DNA from: Gammaproteobacteria bacterium
GTDB taxonomy: Bacteria > Pseudomonadota > Gammaproteobacteria > Pseudomonadales > Cellvibrionaceae
Direction of reading: 5' to 3'
Length of the DNA: 64,000 nucleotides
Assembly: GCA_021151835.1 (NCBI GenBank)
Contig: JAGKWO010000019.1
Span: forward strand, 1 to 64,000
Below are positions 53,865 through 62,370 of this stretch, piece after piece. A model generated the notes under the pieces. It was not told the DNA's origin. It saw nothing but the letters and a program-made list of their open reading frames with translations, and ran no database searches. Position 1 is the stretch's first letter; every line of letters starts with the position of its first letter. A program made the translations under genes and the position numbers.

Positions 53865-54647
53865 ATGAATGTCTTACTTGTTTTTGCGCACCCCGAACCA
53901 AAATCACTCAACGGTTCACTCAAGGATTTTATGGTTCAACGAATGGAAAAATCCGGCCACCAGGTGCAGGTATCGGATTTATATGCGATGCAATGGAAGG
54001 CAGTGTTGGATGCAAACGACAACATTGCAAAACAGGAAGGCGAGCGTTTTGATCCTTCGCAAAATTCACAGCAAGCGTTTTATAACAACACCCAAAGCGC
54101 AGATATCGCCTGTGAACAGGAAAAATTACGGTGGGCCGACGCTGTTATTTTGCAATTCCCGTTATGGTGGTTTTCTATGCCCGCCATCCTTAAAGGCTGG
54201 GTAGAACGGGTTTATGCCTACGGGTTTGCTTATGGTGTGGGCGAGCATTCGGATAAACACTGGGGCAATCGTTATGGTGAAGGGAATCTCGCCGGTAAAC
54301 GTGCCATGTTGGTGGTTACCACCGGAGGCTGGGAATCGCATTATAATGCGCGTGGCATTAACGGCCCGATCAACGATATTTTATTTCCCATCCAGCACGG
54401 CATATTGTTTTATCCCGGATTTGATGTACTACCGCCGTACATTATCTATCGAACCGGTCGCGTTGACGAGGATGCGTTTGCACAAGCCTGTGATGAATTG
54501 GGTGAACGCCTCGACAATCTTTGGGTCACGCAGCCGATTGCATTTCGCAAGCAAAATAACGGCGATTACGATATCCCGGCGTTAACCTTGCGTGCCGATA
54601 TTTTACCGGGGCAGTCCGGTTTATCGATTCATGAATATGAAATATAA
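53865..54647 (+). CDS. NAD(P)H:quinone oxidoreductase (flavodoxin-like fold)
   Basis: A 260-residue protein with the NQO1/YwrO-type pattern: VLLVFAHPEPKSLNGSL, VQVSDLYAMQW, a substrate/FMN region ILQFPLWWFSMPAILKGW and VVTTGGWESHYNARGING. It would reduce quinones or related electrophiles by two electrons using NAD(P)H. The divergent LysR gene suggests induction by such a compound. Confidence 0.9.
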   Translation: MNVLLVFAHPEPKSLNGSLKDFMVQRMEKSGHQVQVSDLYAMQWKAVLDANDNIAKQEGERFDPSQNSQQAFYNNTQSADIACEQEKLRWADAVILQFPLWWFSMPAILKGWVERVYAYGFAYGVGEHSDKHWGNRYGEGNLAGKRAMLVVTTGGWESHYNARGINGPINDILFPIQHGILFYPGFDVLPPYIIYRTGRVDEDAFAQACDELGERLDNLWVTQPIAFRKQNNGDYDIPALTLRADILPGQSGLSIHEYEI

Positions 54648-55086
54648 AATGCTAATAAAAGCTTGTAGGCTAAAAATAAACAGCGGGTTATTAAGGCTCG
54701 CTGTTAATAATAAAGTTCGTTGTTAATAATAAGATTCGTTGTTAATAATAAGATTCGCTGTTAATAATAAGATTCGCTGTTAATAATTCCTTTAATAAAA
54801 TCACTCCCGTCAATAATTTTTTATTTCTACGCCAACCACCGTTCCCTATTCAAATGCATGCGACTGCATAGAATTTATTCACCCGCAACATCAAAATGAG
54901 AAATATTCTTCTTTATAAACACTATTTCCCTCTGTGTAATGAGCTGTAATCGTTTTTGGATTGTTGGCTTGCTACAACGTATTGCTGATTACGCAGGATA
55001 TTAGTTGCACCGGACGCAACCAGATACAGGGAAAATATTCCAGTTAGCCCTTTTGGGCCTTTATTGCATTGCACCAGGACGTAACT
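54648..55086. other. Intergenic region upstream of the quinoprotein-like operon
   Basis: About 440 bases. The first part is the 19-base tandem repeat; the rest is AT-rich and must contain the operon promoter, though no clear -10/-35 pair was identified. Confidence 0.6.
54697..54791. repeat. 19-base tandem repeat, five copies
   Basis: Five head-to-tail copies of TTCGYTGTTAATAATAAGA at exactly 19-base spacing (starts 54697, 54716, 54735, 54754, 54773). Copies 2-4 are almost identical; copies 1 and 5 diverge at the outer ends. Confidence 0.92.
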
Positions 55087-57000
55087 ATGAAAACACATCA
55101 CCCTTCACGCCATCCGGCCACCAAAAAAAATCCGCTTACATTTTCCACGTTGGCAATTGCCCTGGCGATCACTTCCGTTTACACAATTCCATCAATAGCC
55201 GCCGAACAAAACCTGGCTTCAAGCACTGATGGGGTTCAATATTTTGAGCGCTCAAAATCCGGAATTCGCAAAATATCCAAGGATCTTTATGTTGCATTTC
55301 CACCGGCGGGTAAAGTGACGCCGCAGCGTGAACCCAATATTGATCAGCAATTGTTGCTCCAGGGAAAATATCCACTGGGCTATGTTCTGGAAGCGGGACA
55401 AAACCAGTTTAATTTGCCGTTCTTACCGGACACAGGTCATGGTGAAGGAGCAAAAGGCCCTCGCTCCAAACAACGCGCGGTGTGGAATTCCCGTGGTGGT
55501 ACCGTAGAAGATCCTGCTGCCTGGCCGTTTTTGCGCGTAAACGGTATTGATTCGCAAAGTTGCTACGAATGTCATAACACGATTGGCGAGTACACACCTG
55601 CCGATGCAAAAACCGTTGCGAAAGTCCGCAAACCCGGAACGCAAGGCGGCCCTGCCGGTGCTGCAAATACTGCATTTATTAACGATCAATTCCCGGAAGA
55701 TCTCAATCAATTATTAGGTACGGACCCAACGACCAAAGCAGTGCTCACTAAATTTGCACGCAACCCACCCCATGTGTTCGGTACCGGCTACACGCAACGG
55801 CTGGCAACAGAAATGTCGACTGAATTACAAGCACAAGCCAAAGCCGTTGAGTTGGTAGCAAAAGCCAATTTAAATAAAAAACAAACACAAGCATTAACAA
55901 CGAAAGGAATTTCTTTTGGTACTTACAGTGTCACCTGTAAAACGACCACGACTTGCAGTGTCGATGCCAGCGGCGTTGTCGGTGTACAACAGGACTTGGT
56001 AATCAGGCCATTCCAATGGGGCGGTATCGCCAGCAGCGTGCGCCATTTTGCGCGCGACGCACTCGATTTCCATTTCAGCGTGCAAGCCGTTGAAAAAGTC
56101 GGCCACAAAGATTGTGACCTCGACGGTTTGGTTGATGAAATTACCGTGGGTAATGTATCGGCATTAACTGCCTATGTGACCATGTTCAGGCCGCCTTATC
56201 AGGAAATTCCCAAAGGAAAAGAAGCATCCGTTAAAGCCGGCGAAAAATTAATGACCACTATTGGCTGCACATCCTGCCATCAATCCAGCCTGACAATTGA
56301 CAACGCCACACTCTCCATCCAGACACCGCCCGCCGTTCCTGATAATGCCCCCTGCCCCACTGAAGTCGCACAACTCAGTAACAGCCTGGAGACATATTCT
56401 GACAGCGCCAAAGAAGCAAGTGACCGCGTCGAACGCGCTTTTGCCCAAGAGCCGAAAGTAGATGCTGCCGTTAAGGCGAAGGGAAAAAATGCACCGGAAA
56501 AACTTTATGCCCTGGTGAAACCCGCATTGCATGCACCGGAATTAGTACCAGCCAATGCCAATTATTTAATTGATTTGAATCTCACCGGCGTTGCCAAAAA
56601 TGCAGTGCCCGCTTACGTCTGGCCACGGTTGCCCGCCCAAGGACGCGCTGTTGTTGTACCCTTGTTTAGCGATTTAAAACTGCATTACATGGGCAAACAA
56701 CTTTCGGATAATTATGCGCAGCCAACGGATAACGCGGATTATGCCGCACAGCCAGGCGTATTCGTTACCCGCGTCTTGTGGGGTATCGGTGATACCGATC
56801 CGTACATGCACGATGGCCGCGCCCGCACTTTGACGGATGCCATAAAACTCCACGGTGTTGAAGGCAGTGAAGCCAAACCGGTTGCGGATAAATTTGCAAA
56901 ACTATCGGCAGCACAACAACAAAATATCCTCGATTTCCTGGGCAGCTTAAAGCTTCCTATCGCCGAGGGTGTGACCGCACCTGAATACGCGCAACAATAA
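55087..57000 (+). CDS. Periplasmic di-heme cytochrome c of the di-heme oxidoreductase (DHOR) type
   Basis: A 637-residue exported protein. Signal peptide (about 16-39, ending PSIAAEQ). Two heme c sites: CYECH (159-163) and CTSCH (394-398). The C-terminal section matches the putative-peroxidase/thiol-oxidoreductase family: DCDLDGLVDEITVGNVSALTAY before the second heme, and VTRVLWGIGDTDPYMHDGRA near residue 590. It probably carries electrons, perhaps from the quinoprotein-like product of the downstream genes. AGGA precedes the ATG. A terminator-like hairpin follows the gene. Confidence 0.88.
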   Translation: MKTHHPSRHPATKKNPLTFSTLAIALAITSVYTIPSIAAEQNLASSTDGVQYFERSKSGIRKISKDLYVAFPPAGKVTPQREPNIDQQLLLQGKYPLGYVLEAGQNQFNLPFLPDTGHGEGAKGPRSKQRAVWNSRGGTVEDPAAWPFLRVNGIDSQSCYECHNTIGEYTPADAKTVAKVRKPGTQGGPAGAANTAFINDQFPEDLNQLLGTDPTTKAVLTKFARNPPHVFGTGYTQRLATEMSTELQAQAKAVELVAKANLNKKQTQALTTKGISFGTYSVTCKTTTTCSVDASGVVGVQQDLVIRPFQWGGIASSVRHFARDALDFHFSVQAVEKVGHKDCDLDGLVDEITVGNVSALTAYVTMFRPPYQEIPKGKEASVKAGEKLMTTIGCTSCHQSSLTIDNATLSIQTPPAVPDNAPCPTEVAQLSNSLETYSDSAKEASDRVERAFAQEPKVDAAVKAKGKNAPEKLYALVKPALHAPELVPANANYLIDLNLTGVAKNAVPAYVWPRLPAQGRAVVVPLFSDLKLHYMGKQLSDNYAQPTDNADYAAQPGVFVTRVLWGIGDTDPYMHDGRARTLTDAIKLHGVEGSEAKPVADKFAKLSAAQQQNILDFLGSLKLPIAEGVTAPEYAQQ

Positions 57001-57052
57001 AATACGCGCAACAACAAAAAATTAAACGGGTTGGTAATCCGCACTTGTTAAC

Positions 57053-57075
57053 GCACCCTTCGGGGTGCCCTTTTT
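57053..57075 (+). terminator. UUCG-tetraloop terminator/attenuator inside the cluster
   Basis: GCACCC-TTCG-GGGTGC followed by CCTTTTT ends 14 bases before the next start codon. The A-run of the ribosome-binding site AAAGGA follows at once, so read-through would allow the downstream genes at lower level. Confidence 0.8.
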
Positions 57076-57088
57076 CAAAGGACCTGCG

Positions 57089-58636
57089 ATGCGCACAACA
57101 CAAATCACACGCCATCTCGGCGAAGCAGCACAACCAGCGACAACATTACGGGCAGCCGCGTTCCTGAAAAGTACTGTTGATGTAAACCAGCAGGAGTATC
57201 CGGGAAATATCGAATTTTCGCCGCGCGATTATATTGCTTACTTGCTCTCGGTCGATGCTGAAATTGAACATTGTTTGATGGTGCAATATCTATACGCCGC
57301 GTATTCACTGGGCGGGCCGCAAGTTCCGGCTGAATATCGCGCCGTGGTACGCAACTGGAAAGATATTATCCTTGGCATTGCAAAAGAAGAAATGGGCCAT
57401 TTGATTTCCATCCAGAATTCCCTGCGTTTGATTGGTGCGCCTTTACATATGGAGCGTGAAGACTATCCATGGGATGTTCCTTTTTATCCATTTCCATTTG
57501 CGCTTGAACCGCTCACGCTGGATTCACTGGCCAAATATGTTTATGCAGAAGCACCGCAAGATTGGGATGGCGGTGCATTAGGTAAGGAAATTCGCGCACG
57601 GGTTTATAAACAGGCAGGCGCAACGCCGGTGCACCATGTGGCGGAACTTTTTAATACTTTAATTCCGCTGGTGCAAAATCCGGATTATGTACCCGATGAC
57701 ATATTTAATCCGAACACTTATGCAGTACAGGCAAACTGGGCGGAATGGGGCCGTGGTTATCACGGCGGACAACGAGGCAATAGCCAGGGTGCACCCGCAC
57801 AAACACCGGATGTATTAGTTGAACAGCAATCCAATCGCGATGACATGGTTACAGCATTACAAGCCATTGCCTCGCAAGGTGAAAATACCGAGGGCGCTAC
57901 CGATTCACATTTCGTCCGCTTCCTGAAAATTTATGTGGAGATGCGTGAATTAATTGAAGGAAAACATCTCGACCATGACGAATGGAAACAGACGAGACCC
58001 GAGATCGTGCCTCCGGAAAAATGGGCACAGTTAAAACCGGAAAGCCAATTAGTCAAAGCGGTAAAAAAATCCAAATGGTCACCCGCGCGCGCTGTTGCAA
58101 CCAATCCTTATGTTTCGTTAAGTGATGCGCAAGAACCGGAACTGGGCGGGACTAAAACAACCCGGATTACCAACAAAGAAGCAATTCTCTGGGCGCAATT
58201 GCACAATATCCGTTATCGCATGTTGCTGACTTATTTGATCCACAGTTTTACCTTGCACGGCGGTTTGACGAATGATGGTGAACGCAGCCCGCGCGGCGTT
58301 ATTATCAATGCCACCTTCGGTGAAATGTACAGCCTGCGCGCCATTTCCGACATTTTAATGCAGTTGCCGGTATCGGCGGATGAAAAAGAAAAAGTCTATG
58401 CCGGCCCACCCTTTCAAATGCCTTATACGTTGAGCAGTCCTTTCGGGGAAACCAATCGCTGGCGCGGGCATCTGGATTTATTAACGGCGGCAGACAAAAT
58501 AATCCAGGCATTACTTTCCGCTGGCATGCCAACAACCCATCACTCCTATTTATATTCGCTGCGGGAATCTGACAACAATTTAAGATTGATCATCCAACGC
58601 ATCCTGTCAGCCAATATTGATACTGCTTTATTGTAG
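57089..58636 (+). CDS. VioB-type ferritin-like protein
   Basis: A 515-residue cytoplasmic protein (no signal peptide) with an N-terminal ferritin-like four-helix domain of the type found in VioB/RebD: SVDAEIEHCLMVQYLYAAYS (Glu58, Glu60, His61) and IILGIAKEEMGHLISIQNSL (Glu101, His104) supply possible di-iron or heme ligands. The remainder (about 150-515) includes a late helical segment LRAISDILMQLPVSADEKE. In VioB such domains join indole-3-pyruvate imine units; whether that chemistry applies here is unknown. AAAGGA precedes the ATG, and the next gene begins 9 bases after its stop. Confidence 0.82.
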   Translation: MRTTQITRHLGEAAQPATTLRAAAFLKSTVDVNQQEYPGNIEFSPRDYIAYLLSVDAEIEHCLMVQYLYAAYSLGGPQVPAEYRAVVRNWKDIILGIAKEEMGHLISIQNSLRLIGAPLHMEREDYPWDVPFYPFPFALEPLTLDSLAKYVYAEAPQDWDGGALGKEIRARVYKQAGATPVHHVAELFNTLIPLVQNPDYVPDDIFNPNTYAVQANWAEWGRGYHGGQRGNSQGAPAQTPDVLVEQQSNRDDMVTALQAIASQGENTEGATDSHFVRFLKIYVEMRELIEGKHLDHDEWKQTRPEIVPPEKWAQLKPESQLVKAVKKSKWSPARAVATNPYVSLSDAQEPELGGTKTTRITNKEAILWAQLHNIRYRMLLTYLIHSFTLHGGLTNDGERSPRGVIINATFGEMYSLRAISDILMQLPVSADEKEKVYAGPPFQMPYTLSSPFGETNRWRGHLDLLTAADKIIQALLSAGMPTTHHSYLYSLRESDNNLRLIIQRILSANIDTALL

Positions 58637-58645
58637 GAGAAAAAA

Positions 58646-60052
58646 ATGTCTATTCTGGAATTGAGAATATTACCGCCCTTGGCAATTTCACGGCTGGGTG
58701 CAGCCAGCGAACCACTGGAAGCATTTGAGTTACACACCGATCCCAAAAAGCCGCTGGATTATCGCCAGATAGTTCCCTGCCCCAGTTTTAAGGTGGATAA
58801 AAAAACCGGTGAGATTACAAGCGTATACACGCCGGAAAAAATCCGCTTCAAAGATGACAATAAAAAAATCCGCCCGGTTGCACCGTTTCTCGAAGTGTTC
58901 GTGCGCACCAGCGATGCACCGGATGCACTACAACCATTAACACTTGATGTGCTCAACAAGGAAAAGCTTGCCCTGAAAGACCTGCATTGGGAAATCGACC
59001 TCGGCAATATTAAAATTTTTCGCCGAACCGGTAATCCAAACGATAAAATCCTCGCGCATTTAACAGTGACCGATCACGCTCATCATCCGATGATTGGCAA
59101 ATGCGCCAATTTTTTACCTAAGAAAACCTTGCCGCTGGGCCACGTACAATTTATTAAACCTACCAGCGCTTTTCCCGAGATCCGTCTACGTTACACACCG
59201 GCTAGCGGTTTGGTCTACGGCACGCGTAAACAACGGAATTTTGTAGATGCTAACGGTAAGGTGCAATTACAAGCCGACCCGATCATTGATGCGGATGATT
59301 TGATTCTCTACGACGAAAAAAAAGGCGATTGGCTCGGCTATTCCGAAGGCGTAGCGCCAACCTTAACCAACCCCGCCAGTATTTACGCCGGTTATATTGA
59401 CCCCGCAACACAAAATCAGACCAGTTGGGGTTATCTTGATGACGAGTGCGATGGTACCGTCAAAATTTTTCTCAAACTGAAAAATGGAAAACAATTATCG
59501 GCCCAAAGTTATATCGGTGCGGGACCGCCGGCGTTTGCGCCCGATACTTTACCCATCCGGGTTATTTCAGATGAGATGGAGCAGTTGCTATACGGACCGG
59601 ATGTTGACGATGAAGATGTATCGCTTGACGATGCAACAGAGTTGGTACTGCGCGCATTGGAAACAGTGCGGTTAATGAATACGGCGGTTATGAATGGCAA
59701 CCCGGTTAATGGCCGCTTGAATACCGCAAGTACAATGGTGCGGCAAAACACCAATGATTTTGAACGTTATTACGAACCCATCGCCGCCAGTTCACTGGTT
59801 GATAACCTCGCGTTGCGCGCATTGCACGAGCGTGTATTCAGCACGCTTGCTGCCGGCGGCGCGCCCTGGTTTGCCCAGGCACTAAGGCAACCGGAAGAAA
59901 TTGGTGACCTCTCTTCCGCTGCGCTGCGCAAAATGCCGGCATTAATGCGTGGCGCAGATGGCCGCAGCCTTACGCTGACCAGACGCCATATCAATATGGT
60001 TATCAAAGCAGCAGAGCAAGTGATGTTCGCTGGTTCAAAAGAAGGAAAATAA
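58646..60052 (+). CDS. LodA-like N-terminal domain protein (putative quinoprotein subunit)
   Basis: A 468-residue cytoplasmic protein that reads like the N-terminal half of LodA/GoxA CTQ oxidases. It opens with LRILPPLAISRLGAASEP (family: yPaIGiARlGns), then IRFKDDNKKIRPVAPFLEVF, LHWEIDLGNIKI, WGYLDDECDGTVKI (261-274; family WyDDisDGPV) and PPAFAPDTLP (294-303). Residues 310-468 are a helical region without clear LodA match. The half with the cofactor residues is a separate gene one base downstream. AGGAG precedes the ATG. Homology is by motif reading, not search. Confidence 0.72.
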   Translation: MSILELRILPPLAISRLGAASEPLEAFELHTDPKKPLDYRQIVPCPSFKVDKKTGEITSVYTPEKIRFKDDNKKIRPVAPFLEVFVRTSDAPDALQPLTLDVLNKEKLALKDLHWEIDLGNIKIFRRTGNPNDKILAHLTVTDHAHHPMIGKCANFLPKKTLPLGHVQFIKPTSAFPEIRLRYTPASGLVYGTRKQRNFVDANGKVQLQADPIIDADDLILYDEKKGDWLGYSEGVAPTLTNPASIYAGYIDPATQNQTSWGYLDDECDGTVKIFLKLKNGKQLSAQSYIGAGPPAFAPDTLPIRVISDEMEQLLYGPDVDDEDVSLDDATELVLRALETVRLMNTAVMNGNPVNGRLNTASTMVRQNTNDFERYYEPIAASSLVDNLALRALHERVFSTLAAGGAPWFAQALRQPEEIGDLSSAALRKMPALMRGADGRSLTLTRRHINMVIKAAEQVMFAGSKEGK

Positions 60053-60053
60053 A

Positions 60054-60965
60054 ATGCCCGCCAAAAAAACTACCTCCGCCGCCAATAAACCTGCAGCAAA
60101 AAAATCTGCCGGAACCAAGCCCGAAAACAAGAACCCGGAAATCAATAACGCCAGTGTCCCCAGGTTGAGTGCAAACAACCTGACGGCACAAATCCATCAT
60201 CGCGGCGCCGGGAATCCTGCATCGGTTTTGCCACGTAGCGCCATCTCGAATTGTTTTCCGGGATTGGAATTTGATTTCCGCAATTTATGGCGGCGTGCGT
60301 TTGAAGGAATTGTACTGGTTGAAAATAATAACTACGTAATTGAAGCGGACCCGGAATACCAGCATCTGGTTTCACGCCGGTTATTGCGCTTTGCGGGTCT
60401 CACCGTTGGTACCATGGTAGGGACAACAGGGCCAGTATTTCCTGATGGTGATAGTGTCCCGCTGGCAACCACCGCAAACCCCAATTCAGTATCATTTATG
60501 GAGTGGTCAAATTCCATTGCGCGCATTCTGCATTTACAAGGCCAGGCAGTGGAATGTGAATTTTCGGATGTGGGTGCCACCACAGAAATATTGGCTGACA
60601 ACGATAAAAAAATTCTGAAAGTAACGCTGAAATTGCGCACTTTCTTTGACGAAAACACCGCATCATTTAACCCGGAATTACTACAACCGGGAGAATTAAC
60701 GCAAGGTTTGTGCGCCCCCTGGCAAAACGATTACCGCGAATGCGCTTGTTATTATTGGGCCGCGTCGCGCCCTGATTATGTAAACGTTGAACCGGGAGTT
60801 GATGGCGTATCGCAAGGCGATATGTGGTTTTCCAAAAAGCGCACCGGCACTTACATTCCCGATAATCGCACCGATTCCCGGCTTTTTTCCTACGATGATT
60901 TATTCAAATCATGGCAAGAAAATTTGCGGTTCATCATTCGTGGAAAAGACGCCGATGAATCCTGA
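60054..60965 (+). CDS. LodA-like C-terminal protein with putative CTQ site
   Basis: A 303-residue protein with a flexible Lys/Ala/Pro N-terminus (1-30). It resembles the C-terminal half of LodA-type enzymes: ISNCFPGLEFDFRNLWRRAF (64-83), then the cofactor region PGELTQGLCAPWQNDYREC (212-230) and YYWAASRPDYV (233-243). LodA makes cysteine tryptophylquinone from a Cys and a Trp, with an Asp four residues before the Cys. Here Asp226 and Cys230 fit that spacing; Trp235, Trp258 and Trp287 are candidate partners. Cys220 and Cys232 are extra. It begins one base after the previous stop, with AAGGA before the ATG. Confidence 0.72.
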   Translation: MPAKKTTSAANKPAAKKSAGTKPENKNPEINNASVPRLSANNLTAQIHHRGAGNPASVLPRSAISNCFPGLEFDFRNLWRRAFEGIVLVENNNYVIEADPEYQHLVSRRLLRFAGLTVGTMVGTTGPVFPDGDSVPLATTANPNSVSFMEWSNSIARILHLQGQAVECEFSDVGATTEILADNDKKILKVTLKLRTFFDENTASFNPELLQPGELTQGLCAPWQNDYRECACYYWAASRPDYVNVEPGVDGVSQGDMWFSKKRTGTYIPDNRTDSRLFSYDDLFKSWQENLRFIIRGKDADES

Positions 60966-62370
60966 ATTAATTACCAATCCGCGCGTGGCGTTACAGGAAT
61001 CGGTGAACCAGCTCGCCATTCCATTAACGCAGCATATCGTTGCGGGATCACGCCCATTGCACCGCGATATCCATCTGGTTGAAGATAATGAAGGTGCGCA
61101 ACTCTTACTGGTGAATGGCAGCAGGTTATATAACTTGCCGCCGGAGTTGAACCTGGAATTACGCAGGGCATTGCGTACCGACGATGACAAATCCGTTGAG
61201 AAACTCATTAATAGCTGGGGATTACAGGCACAACCTTTTATTGATGACGAACCGCTGCATTCTCCACCGATGCATGCCCTGTCCCTCGCTATCGCACAAA
61301 AATGCAACCTGGGTTGCACTTATTGTTATGCACAGCAAGGTGCGTTTGGTGGCAAGGCAAAAAGCATGGAATTGCAAAAGGCCATTCAAGCGATTGATCT
61401 GCTATTTAAACAGGCAGCGCCCGGAGCAAAAGTAAATGTGGCGTTTATGGGTGGCGAACCCTTATCCAATCGCAGCGTCTTGCGTGAAGCAACAGCCTAC
61501 GCAACACAACAAGCTATTAAGCACGATTTGATTTGCCAATTTTCAATCACAACCAACGGCACCTTATTAACGCCGGCAGACGCTGATTTTTTTGAAGAAC
61601 ACGGTTTTTCGGTAACGGTCAGCCTTGATGGCGATGCGGAACAACATGATTTACTACGGCCATTCAAAGGCGGAAAAGGCTCTTTTGAACGCATCATTGA
61701 GCGCGTTGAACCCTTATTAAAATTGCAACAGAAAATGCAGGTTTCAACACGTGTAACAGTAACACCGTTCAATATGAATTTACCGGAAACCCTCGATCTG
61801 TTTATCAATATGGGTTTTCACAGCGTCGGCTTTTCCCCGCTTTTGCGTTCATCCAATGGCCAGGCCGAAATGTCTGCCGATGACATGGCGCACATGCTGG
61901 AATCCATGATTGCTTGCGGGCTTTTGTTTGAACAACATGTTATCAATGGTTATCGCTATCCCTTTATGAATATGCAAAATGCCTTGCGTGAACTGCAACG
62001 CGGTACTCATCGCCCCTACCCTTGCGGTGCCGGTGCCGGTTATTTTGGTGTCTCTGCGGACGGTGAATTATCCGCATGCCATCGTTTTGTAGGTGATGAG
62101 CAAGGAGCGATGGGAACACTGGAACAGGGTGTGGATCGTGAAAAACAAAATCGCTGGCTCAGCGAACGCCACGTACATAACCAACAACCGTGCAGCACCT
62201 GTTGGGCACGTTATTTATGTGGCGGTGGTTGTCACCATGAAGTGCTGGCACGCAACCGCAGCGCATGTGATTTTATTCGCGGCTGGTTGCACTACACCAT
62301 CAGTGCGCACCAACGCTTAAGCCGGCTGGCGCCACACTGGTATGCAGGACAACCGCCAGTCACGCAGTGA
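60955..62370 (+). CDS. Radical SAM/SPASM maturase of the QhpD type
   Basis: A 471-residue enzyme. Residues about 38-90 look like a small recognition (RRE/PqqD-like) module. The radical SAM cluster is C117-x3-C121-x2-C124 (KCNLGCTYCYAQ), followed by FMGGEPLSNR. The C-terminal SPASM region has seven Cys (357, 375, 413, 416, 422, 426, 438) in the pattern of QhpD, including SACHRFVGDE, CSTCWARYLCGGGCHHEV and CDFIRGWLHY. QhpD installs thioether cross-links in the quinohemoprotein amine dehydrogenase small subunit. The ATG at 60955 overlaps the previous gene by 11 bases. Confidence 0.88.
   Translation: MNPELITNPRVALQESVNQLAIPLTQHIVAGSRPLHRDIHLVEDNEGAQLLLVNGSRLYNLPPELNLELRRALRTDDDKSVEKLINSWGLQAQPFIDDEPLHSPPMHALSLAIAQKCNLGCTYCYAQQGAFGGKAKSMELQKAIQAIDLLFKQAAPGAKVNVAFMGGEPLSNRSVLREATAYATQQAIKHDLICQFSITTNGTLLTPADADFFEEHGFSVTVSLDGDAEQHDLLRPFKGGKGSFERIIERVEPLLKLQQKMQVSTRVTVTPFNMNLPETLDLFINMGFHSVGFSPLLRSSNGQAEMSADDMAHMLESMIACGLLFEQHVINGYRYPFMNMQNALRELQRGTHRPYPCGAGAGYFGVSADGELSACHRFVGDEQGAMGTLEQGVDREKQNRWLSERHVHNQQPCSTCWARYLCGGGCHHEVLARNRSACDFIRGWLHYTISAHQRLSRLAPHWYAGQPPVTQ

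Noticed and set aside
54697..54791. CRISPR array
   Set aside because: The repeats are directly adjacent with no unique spacers and no cas genes are present.
57053..57075. End of the operon after the cytochrome gene
   Set aside because: The hairpin looks like a terminator, but the next gene starts 14 bases later with no room for its own promoter after it; partial termination is more likely.
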